DNA of 64,000 bases from JAWMQL01 sp033283165 (GCA_033283165.1 JAWMQL010000002.1:124001-188000), one strand, 5' to 3'. Counted from the first letter of the stretch, positions 35,106 through 44,588 are shown. Made by a program: numbers and translations. Notes: generated by a model not told the origin, from the sequence alone.

Positions 35106-37178
35106 ATGCGATACACAACAACTTTACTGCTACTGGCCGCGGCCATGAGCAGCGGCCCTGGCCGGGCAGATCACCTGGAGGAACTGGTGGTCGTCGCACA
35201 ACCGGACAAACGCAGCATCGATGTCGCCGATGCTGATATTATTTCACCGGACCCGGCGCGCCTGCTGGTGCGCGCACCGGGAGCCAACGTCAACGGCAAC
35301 GGCCCTTTGACCGGTATTGCCCAGTACCGGGGCCTGTACGGTGACCGTGTGGCCACCGCCCTGGATGGCATGCAGCTGGCGGGGGCCGGCCCCAACGCCA
35401 TGGACCCACCCCTGTCCTACGCCGCCGCCGGTCAACTGGAATCGCTCGAAATCTACCGCGGTATCGCCCCGGTCTCAGCCGCCCAGGAGACCCTGGGTGG
35501 CGCCATTGAAGTCCGCAGTCGCCGCCCGGAATTCGGCGTGGACAAAAACTGGCAGTGGCAGGGCCAGGTGGATGGCAGCCTGCAATCGGTCAACGGGGGC
35601 AGCCACCTGGGAGCAGCTCTGTTCGGCGGCAACCTCCATCACCGTTTGCGACTGGCGGCCATCGGCGACCGGGCCCACGACGCGGAGTTCTCCGGGGGCA
35701 AAATTCGTCCCAGCGAATACGAGCGCCAGCGCGCCGATATCGGCTACGGCTACCGCCGCGGTGATCACCTCGTGGAATTCGACTACACCTACAACGACAC
35801 GGGCGACACCGGCACGCCTGCCCTGCCCATGGACATCGACTACATCGAGGGTGACCTGTACCGGCTTCGTTATCAGTACGACCTGGACGACCGGGCCCGC
35901 CTGTCACTCACGGTGTTCGGCTCCGAACTGGAGCACGGCATGACCAATTACCGCTTGCGGCAGGCACCAGCGAACGCCAGTTGGCGACGCAATATCGCCA
36001 GCGCCGATAACCTGGGCTTCAAACTACAGACCACCCTGCTGGACGGCGAGAACAGCTGGGTGTTAGGTTTTGACGGCTTCGACTCGCGCCACAAATCAGA
36101 TATCGACAACCCCACCAACCCGCTGTTTTTTGTGACCAACTTCAACCGCGCGGAGCGCCGGATACTGGGGCTGTTCGCAGAGCGTCAACAGCAGTTCGCC
36201 GGCCCCTGGCGCGGCGAATTCGGCCTGCGTTATAACCGGGTCAGCATGGACGCCGGCGAGGTGAATGCCACACCCGCCATGATGATGCCGCCCGCCCAGG
36301 CACTGCGGGACGCCTTCAACAGCGCTGATCGCAGGCAACAGGACGACAACGTGGACCTGGTTGCCAGGGCCTGGTACAGGGCCGATGACCGTCTCAGCTG
36401 GCACGCGGGACTGGCACTTAAATCGCGCGCGCCCGGCTACCAGGAACGCTACCTGTGGCTGCCGCTGGAAGCCACCGGGGGCCTGGCCGACGGTTACACC
36501 TATACCGGGAATATCGAACTGGCGTCAGAGCAGGCCACGCAGCTGGAGTTCGGGGCGGATTACGGCAGCGGCCGTTTCAGCGTATCACCGCGACTGTTCT
36601 ACCAGCGTATCGACGACTACATCCAGGGCACACCCAGCACTGCGGCGCCGGCGGTGATGTTCGTGCGCATGCTGAACATGAACGACGGCGGCTCGCGACC
36701 CGATCCGCTGCAGTTCAATAATGTCGATGCGGAACTCTACGGCATGGACCTCGACTGGCAGTGGCTGCTGGATGACCACTGGCGCCTGTCCGGCATCCTG
36801 AATTACGTCCGCGGCAAGCGCCGGGACATCGGCGACAACCTGTATCGTATCGCGCCGCCCAATAGCACCCTGCGCCTGGACTACTCGGCCCGGGACTGGT
36901 CGCTCGGGGTGGAGAGCGTGGTGTACGCCCGGCAGGACAGGGTGAGCGCCACCAACGGGGAACGGGAAACCGCGGGCTATGGCCTGCTCAACCTGAGCAG
37001 CAGCTGGCGGGTCAGTCCGCAACTGGCACTGTCACTGGGCGTCGACAACCTGTTCGACAGGAACCACGCACTGCACCTGGGAGGCTACAACCGGGCCGCC
37101 AATCCGGATATTGCAGTTGGCGAACGCCTGCCGGGTTACGGTCGCAACGTCTACGGCCGCGTCAGTTACAGTTTCTGA
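35106..37178 (+). CDS. TonB-dependent outer-membrane receptor
   Basis: 690 aa. Signal peptide MRYTTTLLLLAAAMSSG... to GRA, then a TonB-box-like LEELVVVAQ. The plug has RAPGANVNGNGPLTGIAQYRG and RVATALDGMQLAGAGPNAMD, and the barrel ends RNVYGRVSYSF. The plug resembles BtuB/FecA-like metal or cofactor receptors more than the QKR-box group found at the other two loci. It heads an operon with a gamma-glutamyltransferase-like enzyme, a cyclase-family hydrolase and a tandem HAD protein. The start at 35106 is chosen for its signal peptide and GGAGGGGG site. Confidence 0.92.
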   Translation: MRYTTTLLLLAAAMSSGPGRADHLEELVVVAQPDKRSIDVADADIISPDPARLLVRAPGANVNGNGPLTGIAQYRGLYGDRVATALDGMQLAGAGPNAMDPPLSYAAAGQLESLEIYRGIAPVSAAQETLGGAIEVRSRRPEFGVDKNWQWQGQVDGSLQSVNGGSHLGAALFGGNLHHRLRLAAIGDRAHDAEFSGGKIRPSEYERQRADIGYGYRRGDHLVEFDYTYNDTGDTGTPALPMDIDYIEGDLYRLRYQYDLDDRARLSLTVFGSELEHGMTNYRLRQAPANASWRRNIASADNLGFKLQTTLLDGENSWVLGFDGFDSRHKSDIDNPTNPLFFVTNFNRAERRILGLFAERQQQFAGPWRGEFGLRYNRVSMDAGEVNATPAMMMPPAQALRDAFNSADRRQQDDNVDLVARAWYRADDRLSWHAGLALKSRAPGYQERYLWLPLEATGGLADGYTYTGNIELASEQATQLEFGADYGSGRFSVSPRLFYQRIDDYIQGTPSTAAPAVMFVRMLNMNDGGSRPDPLQFNNVDAELYGMDLDWQWLLDDHWRLSGILNYVRGKRRDIGDNLYRIAPPNSTLRLDYSARDWSLGVESVVYARQDRVSATNGERETAGYGLLNLSSSWRVSPQLALSLGVDNLFDRNHALHLGGYNRAANPDIAVGERLPGYGRNVYGRVSYSF

Positions 37179-37237
37179 TCCTTAAATTTTGCTTTTGTTT
37201 GTATACTGGCGACTGCCATCTTCCCGAGTGCAGCGCC

Positions 37238-38785
37238 ATGCCCCGATCCACCGCCCTGGCCATCGCCTCCGAGTCCACGCATACGGTGGATGCGGGCAAA
37301 CGGGTGGCGGCGCTCGGCGGCAACGCGGTGGATATTGCGGTGGCAGCCGGCCTGACCGCCACGGTGGCCGAGGCCCTGATGTGCTCCCTGGGGGGATCGG
37401 CCTTCATCAACATCAAGCTGCCCGGTCGGGACCCGGAACTGATCGACGGCGCAGACGCGATGCCACACATTCCCGAGGCGGATCGGGCCAGCGAGGTAAA
37501 AGCCTGGCAGCAGGCCAATATTCCCTACGGTGACGGCATCAGCATCAACGTGGGACACGCCTCGGTGGCGGTACCCGGCATGTTGCGAGCCCTTGAACTG
37601 GCCTGGCAGCGGCACGGCTCGCTACCCTGGCGCGAGGTGGTGCAACCCGCCGTGGACCAGGCGCGGGCCGGGGTCACGGTCAACCAGACCCTGGTCAACT
37701 GGCTGGGTATGGCGGGCCGGGCGGTGTTCTTTCAGCAGCCCGAGAGCCGCGCCACCTTTTTCCCCGACGGCACCGATCCCCTGCAGTCCGGCGAGTATTA
37801 TTGCCCGCCCCACCTTGCCGACTCCCTGGAGCAGATCGCGCGCGAGGGTGCTGACGCCCTGTACTGCGGTGACCTGGGCGCCGCCTGGGCCAGCGAGATC
37901 TGCGGTAACGGCGGCTACGTGACCCGCGAGGACCTGGCCGCCTACCGGGCCCGGGTCAGGCGCCCTGTCCAACTGGAGTCCCACGGCTACCGGCTGGCCC
38001 TCAATCCACCACCCTCCATCGGCGGTGCCATGGCCGGGTCCATGGTGCAGCTGTATGACAGTCTGTGGCACGCGGGAATGAATACCGCGGAGCGCGATCT
38101 CCTGATTGCCCGCATTCAGCGCACCATGTTCTCGCTCAGGGAACAGGAAGGCAGCGCGGACTGGAACGACGAGCGGGCCGCCCGAATCCTGGAGAAGCCC
38201 TGGCTGGAGTGTTTTTACCACAAGGTATTCGCGCCCAATACCATGCACCTGAGCGTGGCTACAGGCGACGGTGCGGTGGTTGCCCTGACCATGAGCAACG
38301 GCTACGGCTCCGGCATTTCCATCCCGGGCACCGGCATTCCCACCAACAACAGCCTGGGCGAACCGGAGCTTAACCCGGCGGGTTATTTCCGCATTCCCGC
38401 CGGCGGCCGGCTGGTCTCCAACATGTCGCCCACCGTTATCTGGCACCCGGACGGCACCACGCTGGCCATGGGCACTCCCGGCGCCAGCCGTATCACCACC
38501 ACCATCCTGCAGGGCTGGATCCGTCTCGGCTTCGAGGGCATGAGCATCGAGGACATGGTGCGTGCCCCGCGCCTGCACGTGGAGTGCATTGAGGGGGAAT
38601 TCGTGCTGCAGCACGAGCCGGGTATCGATACCTCGCTGGCCGCCCGGGAGTTTCGCCCGCGCGGCTTCGCGCAGCAGGATATGTACTTCGGTGCCCTCAA
38701 CGTGGCGGGCATGGATGCCGGAGCCCGCCTGCACGCCCTGGCGGACAGCCGCCGCTATGGCAACCAGTTCTGCACCCCGACCTGA
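37238..38785 (+). CDS. Gamma-glutamyltransferase family protein
   Basis: 515 aa. An Ntn hydrolase that self-cleaves and transfers or hydrolyses gamma-glutamyl groups. The nucleophile Thr335 is conserved in NTMHLSVA, where E. coli has NTTHYSVV, and the Gly-rich segment GGRLVSNMSPTV and GASRITTTILQG follow the family. The second Thr is Met here. No signal peptide is seen, unlike periplasmic GGT, so a cytoplasmic site is likely. It may act on glutathione-like or acylated compounds. It lies 59 bases after the receptor. Confidence 0.88.
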   Translation: MPRSTALAIASESTHTVDAGKRVAALGGNAVDIAVAAGLTATVAEALMCSLGGSAFINIKLPGRDPELIDGADAMPHIPEADRASEVKAWQQANIPYGDGISINVGHASVAVPGMLRALELAWQRHGSLPWREVVQPAVDQARAGVTVNQTLVNWLGMAGRAVFFQQPESRATFFPDGTDPLQSGEYYCPPHLADSLEQIAREGADALYCGDLGAAWASEICGNGGYVTREDLAAYRARVRRPVQLESHGYRLALNPPPSIGGAMAGSMVQLYDSLWHAGMNTAERDLLIARIQRTMFSLREQEGSADWNDERAARILEKPWLECFYHKVFAPNTMHLSVATGDGAVVALTMSNGYGSGISIPGTGIPTNNSLGEPELNPAGYFRIPAGGRLVSNMSPTVIWHPDGTTLAMGTPGASRITTTILQGWIRLGFEGMSIEDMVRAPRLHVECIEGEFVLQHEPGIDTSLAAREFRPRGFAQQDMYFGALNVAGMDAGARLHALADSRRYGNQFCTPT

Positions 38786-38804
38786 ACGACCAGGAGAACC
38801 GACC

Positions 38805-39593
38805 ATGCGCCCGATCATCGCCCTGTTCAGCCTGTTTACCCTGTTCACCACTAACCAGGCAATTGCCCTGGACCCTGACGACTACCGACTGGTGGATCTC
38901 AGTCACACCTACGACGACAGCACCCTGTTCTGGCCCACCTCCCCGACCCATTTCGAGAAGCAGACCCTGGCGGAAGGCGTTGGCGACGGCGGTTGGTTTT
39001 ATTCCGCCTACTCGGTATGTACCCCCGAACACGGCGGCACCCACCTGGATGCGCCGCGCCATTTTGACGCCGCCGGACAGACCGCCGAGGCCATCCCGCT
39101 GGATCGATTGATCACCCGGGCCGTGGTTATCGATGTACGCGCACAGGCCGACCGGGACCGGGACTATCGTCTCAGCGTGGCCGATGTCGAGGCCTTCGAA
39201 CGGGACCACGGCCGGATTCCAGCCGGCAGTACCGTGCTGATGCGCAGTGGCTGGAGCGAGCGCTGGCCGGACGCCCTGGCCTACCTCGGGGACGATACCC
39301 CCGGCGACGCCAGCAAGCTGCACTTTCCCGGTTTCGGCGTGGCCGCCAGTCGCCTGCTGGTGGAACAGCGGCAGGTCGCCGCCCTGGGTGTGGACACCGC
39401 CTCCATCGACCACGGCCAGTCGCACGACTTCCAGGTACACCGGGTGGCGGCCGCGCACAATGTACTGGGTCTGGAGAATCTGGCCGGGCTGGAAGCCCTG
39501 CCGGCCACCGGCGCCCTGCTGCTGGCGCTGCCGATGAAAATTGGCGGCGGCTCCGGCGGTCCCGCCCGGGTAGTGGCCCTGGTGCCACACTAG
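38805..39593 (+). CDS. Secreted cyclase/kynurenine-formamidase-like hydrolase
   Basis: 262 aa. The metal-binding motif HGGTHLDAPRHFD matches the HxGTHxDxPxH signature of the cyclase family, which includes kynurenine formamidase and isatin hydrolase. VDLSHTYDDSTLFWP is the usual N-terminal strand. A signal peptide (residues 1-20, ending NQAIA) suggests periplasmic location. GGAG lies before the ATG. It is 19 bases after the gamma-glutamyltransferase gene and seven bases from the HAD gene, so co-expressed. Amide or lactone hydrolysis is expected, substrate unknown. Confidence 0.88.
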   Translation: MRPIIALFSLFTLFTTNQAIALDPDDYRLVDLSHTYDDSTLFWPTSPTHFEKQTLAEGVGDGGWFYSAYSVCTPEHGGTHLDAPRHFDAAGQTAEAIPLDRLITRAVVIDVRAQADRDRDYRLSVADVEAFERDHGRIPAGSTVLMRSGWSERWPDALAYLGDDTPGDASKLHFPGFGVAASRLLVEQRQVAALGVDTASIDHGQSHDFQVHRVAAAHNVLGLENLAGLEALPATGALLLALPMKIGGGSGGPARVVALVPH

Positions 39594-39599
39594 CAAACC

Positions 39600-41330
39600 T
39601 TGATCACTCCCTCCGCGCCTGGCGAAGCAGTGAGCCCCCGCGGCGGTCAGGGACCCGCGTTGGCGGATCCCACCGCCATCCTGTTCGACTGGCACGGCAC
39701 CCTGGTCAATACCCTGGACGCCATGTACCAGGCCATCGAGGCCATGCTGCCACGACTGGAAGAATTGCAACTGGTGGAGCGACTGGTGCCGGAATCCGAG
39801 GCGGGCAGCAGCGAGGACGAGAAACTTATCCGCTACATCCGCATTTTCCGCCAGCTGCATCCCCGCGTACTGGCAGAGCGGCGCGTTTCCCGAACCGAGA
39901 TTTTCGATGCCCTGTTTGGCGAGGACGAGCAGGCCCGGGCTATCGCCCACCGGGCCTACAACGAGAGCTACCGCAACTTCTATGGCGAGGTCTACCCCTA
40001 CCAGGAGGGCATCGGGGACTATCTCGAGACCCTGCACCGGCTGGGCATACCGCTGGGGGTCGCCACCAACCGCAGTCGCGAATTTTTCGACAATGAACTG
40101 GCCCGGGTGGATGGCGGTCGCTGGCGTGATTACCTGGATGCCTCCCGCTGTGGCGATGAGGCGGCCCACTACAAGCCGGCCCCGGACACCCTGTGGGAGT
40201 GTTGCGAGCTGCTGGGACAGGCGCCCGGCAAGAGTGTCTGGTACGTGGGCGACAGTGTCACCGATATGATCACCGCCCGCCGCGCCGGCCTCACCCCGGT
40301 GTTCTACAACGCCGGCCTGCTGCGCGGAGAGGAACTGGAGCGCCTGTTCAGCAGCAGTGAAAATCGCGGCAGTCGACCGGAAGCGGTCGTCGACGACCTG
40401 GAGCAACTGCTGGACCTGCTGGCCAACACCCAGCTCGGACCGGCCCTGACACCGCTGCGCGGCCCGCGCCGGCCGGCCCGGCAGCCGGCACTGCCGCGGC
40501 AGGAACCGGACTGGCATCCGGCAGTGGCGGCCCTGGCCGCACCGCAGATCATCCTGTTCGACTGGCACGCCACCCTGGTCGACACGCTGGACGCCATGTA
40601 TCACGCGGTGGACGACCTGTTGCCGGAACTGGAGGAGTTGGGCCTGATGGATCGCCTGGTGGCCCCGGCGCAGTCGAAATCACCGAACGACCAGCGCCTG
40701 GTGGACTACGTCCGGCAGTCACAGCAGCTGCATCCCAAGGTCAAGGCGGATCGCAAGATTTCACGCACCGATATCTTCGAGGTGCTGTTCGGCGAGGACA
40801 ACGAGGCCAAGCGCATCGCCCACCAGGCCTTCAACCGGCACTACCGCAAGTACTTCGGCCAGGCCCTGCCCTTCGAACCCAAGGTGCGCCAGGTGCTGCA
40901 GGGGCTGGTGGAGCTGGGCCTGCCACTGGGCATCATCACCAACCGGGACCGGGAGTTTTTCGTACAGGAATTGCGCAACGTCGACGGCGAGGACTGGTCG
41001 GAGCTGTTTCTCACTGCCGTGTGCGGTGACGACACGGCGCGGCGCAAACCTCACCCGGACCAGCTGCAGTGCGCGGTCGACAGGCTGGGCGGGGAGATGG
41101 GGCCGGCGGTGTGGTACGTGGGCGATTCCACCACCGACACCATCGCGGCCAAGACCGCGGGCTGCTCCAGTGTCTTCTTCAACGGCGCCCAGTGGGACCA
41201 GCCCTGGCTGAACAAGATATTTCCAGGCACGCCCCGCTACCCGCACAAACCCGACGTGGTGGTCAACGACTTTGCCGAGTTCTGGGCCCTGGTGCTGGCC
41301 TGCCGGCGCCGGCAGGGATCACCGGTCTAG
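39600..41330 (+). CDS. Tandem-duplicated HAD-family protein with DWH motif
   Basis: 576 aa made of two homologous HAD units (about 25-280 and 316-570). Motif I is DWHGT at Asp30 and DWHAT at Asp321: the second Asp of the canonical DxDGT is His in both, as in a phosphonatase-like variation. The units share helical cap text (EALFGED, HPRV/HPKV, TNRxREFF) and a motif VWYVGDSxTD. The start is uncertain: TTG 39600, GTG 39630 or TTG 39660. Hydrolase activity on a phosphorylated or phosphonate compound is possible but not established. Last gene of the operon. Confidence 0.82.
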   Translation: MITPSAPGEAVSPRGGQGPALADPTAILFDWHGTLVNTLDAMYQAIEAMLPRLEELQLVERLVPESEAGSSEDEKLIRYIRIFRQLHPRVLAERRVSRTEIFDALFGEDEQARAIAHRAYNESYRNFYGEVYPYQEGIGDYLETLHRLGIPLGVATNRSREFFDNELARVDGGRWRDYLDASRCGDEAAHYKPAPDTLWECCELLGQAPGKSVWYVGDSVTDMITARRAGLTPVFYNAGLLRGEELERLFSSSENRGSRPEAVVDDLEQLLDLLANTQLGPALTPLRGPRRPARQPALPRQEPDWHPAVAALAAPQIILFDWHATLVDTLDAMYHAVDDLLPELEELGLMDRLVAPAQSKSPNDQRLVDYVRQSQQLHPKVKADRKISRTDIFEVLFGEDNEAKRIAHQAFNRHYRKYFGQALPFEPKVRQVLQGLVELGLPLGIITNRDREFFVQELRNVDGEDWSELFLTAVCGDDTARRKPHPDQLQCAVDRLGGEMGPAVWYVGDSTTDTIAAKTAGCSSVFFNGAQWDQPWLNKIFPGTPRYPHKPDVVVNDFAEFWALVLACRRRQGSPV

Positions 41331-41352
41331 CAGCGCCGGGCCACGCCAGGCC

Positions 41353-41442
41353 CGACCTGCGCGGCTCGACCTGCGCGGCTCGACCTGCGCGGCCCGACCT
41401 GTGCGGCCCGACCTGCGCGGCCCGACCTGCGCGGCCCGACCT
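41353..41442. repeat. 14-bp tandem repeat between convergent genes
   Basis: Six full copies and a partial copy of CGACCTGCGCGGCY run from 41353 to 41442, with one base change in the fourth copy. The array fills the gap between the convergent HAD and MBL genes and ends at the MBL stop codon. Confidence 0.93.
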
Positions 41443-42859
41443 AAAAATGAATGGTCGTCCCCAGGCTGGCGATGTCGGCCTCGATCTGCCGCTCGTCCCA
41501 CAGTACCCGCGATAATTCGACCATGGCGTCCTTTTCGCCGTGCACCAGCATGACCCGCGCGCGATCGCCCACGGCCCCAGCCCACGCCACCAGGGCACGC
41601 TGGTCGGCATGGGCGGAAAATCCCCCCAGGGTGTGAATCTGCGCCTTGACCGCGAAGTCATGCCCGAACATCCGGACCTTTTTCGCCCCATCAACCAGGC
41701 GCCGGCCCAGGGTGCCACGTGCCTGGAAACCGACAAAGACCACGTGGGTACTCTTGTTCCACAGGCGATGTTTGAAGTGGTGGCGGATACGCCCCCCGGT
41801 GCACATGCCGCTGCCAGCGATGATGATCGCGCCGCGATTCAGCTGGTTCAGCGCCATCGACTCCTCTACCGATTCGGTATAATGCAGGTTGGGCAGGAAC
41901 TCGCGCAGGCTGTCACTTCGGAACTTCTCCAGCACCGACTGATCCTCCTGGTCCCACTCCTGCCGGTAGCGGTCGTAGATGCCGGTAACCCGCTGCGCCA
42001 TAGGGCTGTCGAGGAAAATCTGGTACCCCTCCAACAGTCCCTCCTGGTACATCTGGCCCAGGATAAAGAGGATTTCCTGGGTCCGCCCCACCGCGAAGGA
42101 CGGCACCAGGATACAGCCGCCCTTGTCATCTGCGTCGCGGATGATCTCCCTGAATTCCTCGATGGTATCGTCCATGGCGCGGTGGTTACGGTCGCCGTAG
42201 GTACTCTCCAGCAGGAGGATATCGGGCTTCTCGATGGCGGTTGTCGGCGGCGGCGACAGAAAGGAGTCCTCGTTGCCCAGGTCGCCGGAAAAAGTCAGTC
42301 GGCGGCGGCCCTTGCCCTGCCCCATCTCCAGCGAGACGATCGCGGCGCCGAGGATATGGCCGGCGTTATCGAAGCGCAGTCGCAGGTCACCGTTCACCGT
42401 GTGCCAGGCGCCATATTCCAGGGTCTCACAATTACGCAGCACCCCCTCTACATCGCTTTCACTGTACTGGGGTTCCACGGGCGGTTTGCCCGCCCTGGCC
42501 AGGCGCCGGTTCTGGTACTCCAGATCTCGCAGGTACAAGCCCAGCGCGTCCTCCAGCAGGACTTCCAGCAAGCGATGGGTAGCCCGGGTGCAGTAAATAG
42601 GGCCGTCGAACCCGTCGTGGATCAGTTTCGGCAACAGTCCGGAGTGGTCCAGGTGGGCGTGGGACAGGAACACCGCGTGGATCTCCGCCGGGTCGAAGCG
42701 AAACCGCTCATCCTCGATGCGCTTGACGGCGGAGCCGCCCTGGTGGATTCCGCAGTCGAGCAGGTACTTGTTGCCCTCAGTACTGAGCAGGTAGCACGAG
42801 CCGGTAACCTCTTCCGCGGCTCCCAGAAAAGTGAGGTGATGCTCTGAACGCTGCTTCAT
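41441..42859 (-). CDS. MBL-fold / beta-CASP exoribonuclease-like protein
   Basis: 472 aa. The metallo-beta-lactamase Zn motif is SHAHLDHSGLLP (near residue 67), with later metal ligands in HILGAAIV and in AGSGMCTGGRIRHH. The beta-CASP domain carries GDRNHRAMDDT and the RNA-binding motif region HTLGGFSAHADQ. Family members process or degrade RNA; the YSH1/CPSF73-like bacterial type often lacks a clear physiological assignment. No KH domain is present. It is the first minus-strand gene after the HAD operon; the stop overlaps the 14-bp repeat array. Confidence 0.9.
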   Translation of the reverse strand: MKQRSEHHLTFLGAAEEVTGSCYLLSTEGNKYLLDCGIHQGGSAVKRIEDERFRFDPAEIHAVFLSHAHLDHSGLLPKLIHDGFDGPIYCTRATHRLLEVLLEDALGLYLRDLEYQNRRLARAGKPPVEPQYSESDVEGVLRNCETLEYGAWHTVNGDLRLRFDNAGHILGAAIVSLEMGQGKGRRRLTFSGDLGNEDSFLSPPPTTAIEKPDILLLESTYGDRNHRAMDDTIEEFREIIRDADDKGGCILVPSFAVGRTQEILFILGQMYQEGLLEGYQIFLDSPMAQRVTGIYDRYRQEWDQEDQSVLEKFRSDSLREFLPNLHYTESVEESMALNQLNRGAIIIAGSGMCTGGRIRHHFKHRLWNKSTHVVFVGFQARGTLGRRLVDGAKKVRMFGHDFAVKAQIHTLGGFSAHADQRALVAWAGAVGDRARVMLVHGEKDAMVELSRVLWDERQIEADIASLGTTIHF

Positions 42860-42927
42860 AAATCAGCCTTGCAAGGTGTTGGGCCGCTATTGTTCAGCAG
42901 AACTACCGTGGCTGGCAATGACCTGCC

Positions 42928-43689
42928 TCATGCACGCCAGCGATGGGGCACGATCCAGGCGGTGGCCAGCGCAACGATAGCAAGACCCCAGGCCACCATG
43001 GCCCCGGGCGGCAGGTCCCAGCGCAGGGACGCCAGCAGGCCGGCGAGATAGCCCGCGGCGCCAATCAGGAAACCCAGGGTATAGCGCGTTGCCGGGCTGG
43101 CAATACGGCGCGTAGCAAGCGCCGGTACGATCAGGCTGGCAAAGACCAGGTACACCCCGACCAGTTGGACCGAGGCGGTGACGACCAGCGCAAACAGGGC
43201 GTAGAAGCCGAAGCCCGCCAGGCGTGGCCGCAGCAGCACCCAGGCCGCCATACACAGTAAATACAGCAGTGCGGTAGGCAGCAGTTGCTCCCAGGTCACC
43301 CACAGGATCTGCCCCACCAGCAGTTCTTTCAGGTGCTCTCCGCCGTGGGGATTCCCTGCCAGCACCAGCACCCCGGCGGTTGCCGCGAGCACGAACGCGA
43401 CCCCGATCAGGGCCTCCTGCACGTCGTGCCAGTGCTTGCCGGTCCAGTTCAGTATCACCGCCATGCTCAGGGCCGCGCCCATGGCGGCGAACTGCACGTT
43501 CCAGCCGTGCGGCTCCCAGCCCATGGTATCGGCGGCGATCACGCCCAGCCCGGCGACCTGGGCCACGGCCAGGTCGATGAAAATGATGCCCCGCCGCAGT
43601 ACTTCCTGGCCCAGGGCGACGTGGGTGGACAGAACCAGCAGACCGGCCGCCAGCGCCGGGGCGAGAATGGTCAGTTCGAATGTATTCAT
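42928..43689 (-). CDS. Zinc/manganese-type ABC transporter permease
   Basis: 253 aa with about seven to eight hydrophobic helices and the ABC-3 family pattern (VQLVGVYLVFASLIVPALATRR, HVALGQEVLRRGIIFIDLAVAQ). It forms the channel for a divalent metal cation. The start overlaps the stop of the binding-protein gene by four bases. The ATP-binding subunit normally encoded beside it is not present in the window. Confidence 0.9.
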   Translation of the reverse strand: MNTFELTILAPALAAGLLVLSTHVALGQEVLRRGIIFIDLAVAQVAGLGVIAADTMGWEPHGWNVQFAAMGAALSMAVILNWTGKHWHDVQEALIGVAFVLAATAGVLVLAGNPHGGEHLKELLVGQILWVTWEQLLPTALLYLLCMAAWVLLRPRLAGFGFYALFALVVTASVQLVGVYLVFASLIVPALATRRIASPATRYTLGFLIGAAGYLAGLLASLRWDLPPGAMVAWGLAIVALATAWIVPHRWRA

Positions 43690-44579
43690 GAGCCCAGTTG
43701 CTCCAGCAGCACCAGGTGCTGCTCGTACAGGCTGACCAGGTCGACCGATGCCTCGTCTCCTCCGACCGTGAAGGGCAGGTGCAGCACGGGCACCTGCAAT
43801 CGCTCAGACAGCCATCTGGCGGGTTTTTCGTTTTCGTAAGGGGTCAGTATGATCGCCGCCGGCGGCGCCGGCGTCAGCTGCTCCAGCAGGCTGGCCAGGT
43901 GGGCCCCGCTGGGAGGGACGCCGGGCCGGGTTTCCAGGGTGGCGACGACGTCCAGGCCCAGCCAATCGGCCAGATAGCTGAAACTGCGGTGATGGGCCAC
44001 CACCCGGGTGCCTGCCAGGGCGGCTGCACGCGATTCCCAGCCGGCCACGGCGCTGTCCCAGCGGGCCAGGAACTGTTCCGTACGCTGCCGGTAGACGGTG
44101 GCGTTGGCGCCGTCCACCTGGGCCATCCGCTCACCGAGCTGCCGCGCCACCCGGGCCACATTGCGCGGCTGCAGGTGCAGGTGCGGATTGCCCTGGGGGT
44201 GCACGTCGCCCTGGCTGCGATCCAGGCGTTGCGGGATTTCCAGCCTGCGCACAAACTCCGCCGCCAGAAAATGGCCCGGCATGCCGGGCTGGATTCGAGC
44301 GTTGCCGGCCCGGCGCAGCAGCAGCGGCAGCCAGCCAACCTCAAGTTCTGCACCGGTACAGACCAACAACTGGGCCTGCCGCGCCCGGGCGATCAGGCTG
44401 GGTCGCGCCTGCAGGCGGTGTGGGTCCTGGAAGGCGGTAGTAGCTGCCTGCACCGACACCGCGTCGCCACCCAGTTCCCGGACCAAGGCGGCCCACTCCG
44501 GTTCGCAGGCGAACACCTCCAATGCCCGGGCGTTGCCGGCCGCGCAGGCGAGCATGAAAAGCAGAATCCATCGTTTCAT
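43686..44579 (-). CDS. Metal ABC transporter substrate-binding protein (ZnuA/MntC-like)
   Basis: 297 aa with a signal peptide (MKRWILLFMLACAAGNARA). The cluster A-I fold is supported by VFACEPEWAALVRELGG, DVHPQGNPHLHLQP and VVAHHRSFSYLADWLGL, supplying the His/Asp/Glu metal ligands. The long His-rich loop of many ZnuA proteins is absent. It delivers Zn or Mn to the adjacent permease. ATG 44579 after AGGGG is preferred over an ATG at 44585. Between the outer-membrane protein and permease genes. Confidence 0.9.
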   Translation of the reverse strand: MKRWILLFMLACAAGNARALEVFACEPEWAALVRELGGDAVSVQAATTAFQDPHRLQARPSLIARARQAQLLVCTGAELEVGWLPLLLRRAGNARIQPGMPGHFLAAEFVRRLEIPQRLDRSQGDVHPQGNPHLHLQPRNVARVARQLGERMAQVDGANATVYRQRTEQFLARWDSAVAGWESRAAALAGTRVVAHHRSFSYLADWLGLDVVATLETRPGVPPSGAHLASLLEQLTPAPPAAIILTPYENEKPARWLSERLQVPVLHLPFTVGGDEASVDLVSLYEQHLVLLEQLGS

Positions 44580-44588
44580 CAACATCCC

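Noticed and set aside
38697..40604. 635-codon frame antisense to the cyclase and HAD genes
   Set aside because: Opposes two genes with catalytic motifs. No ribosome site or family resemblance.
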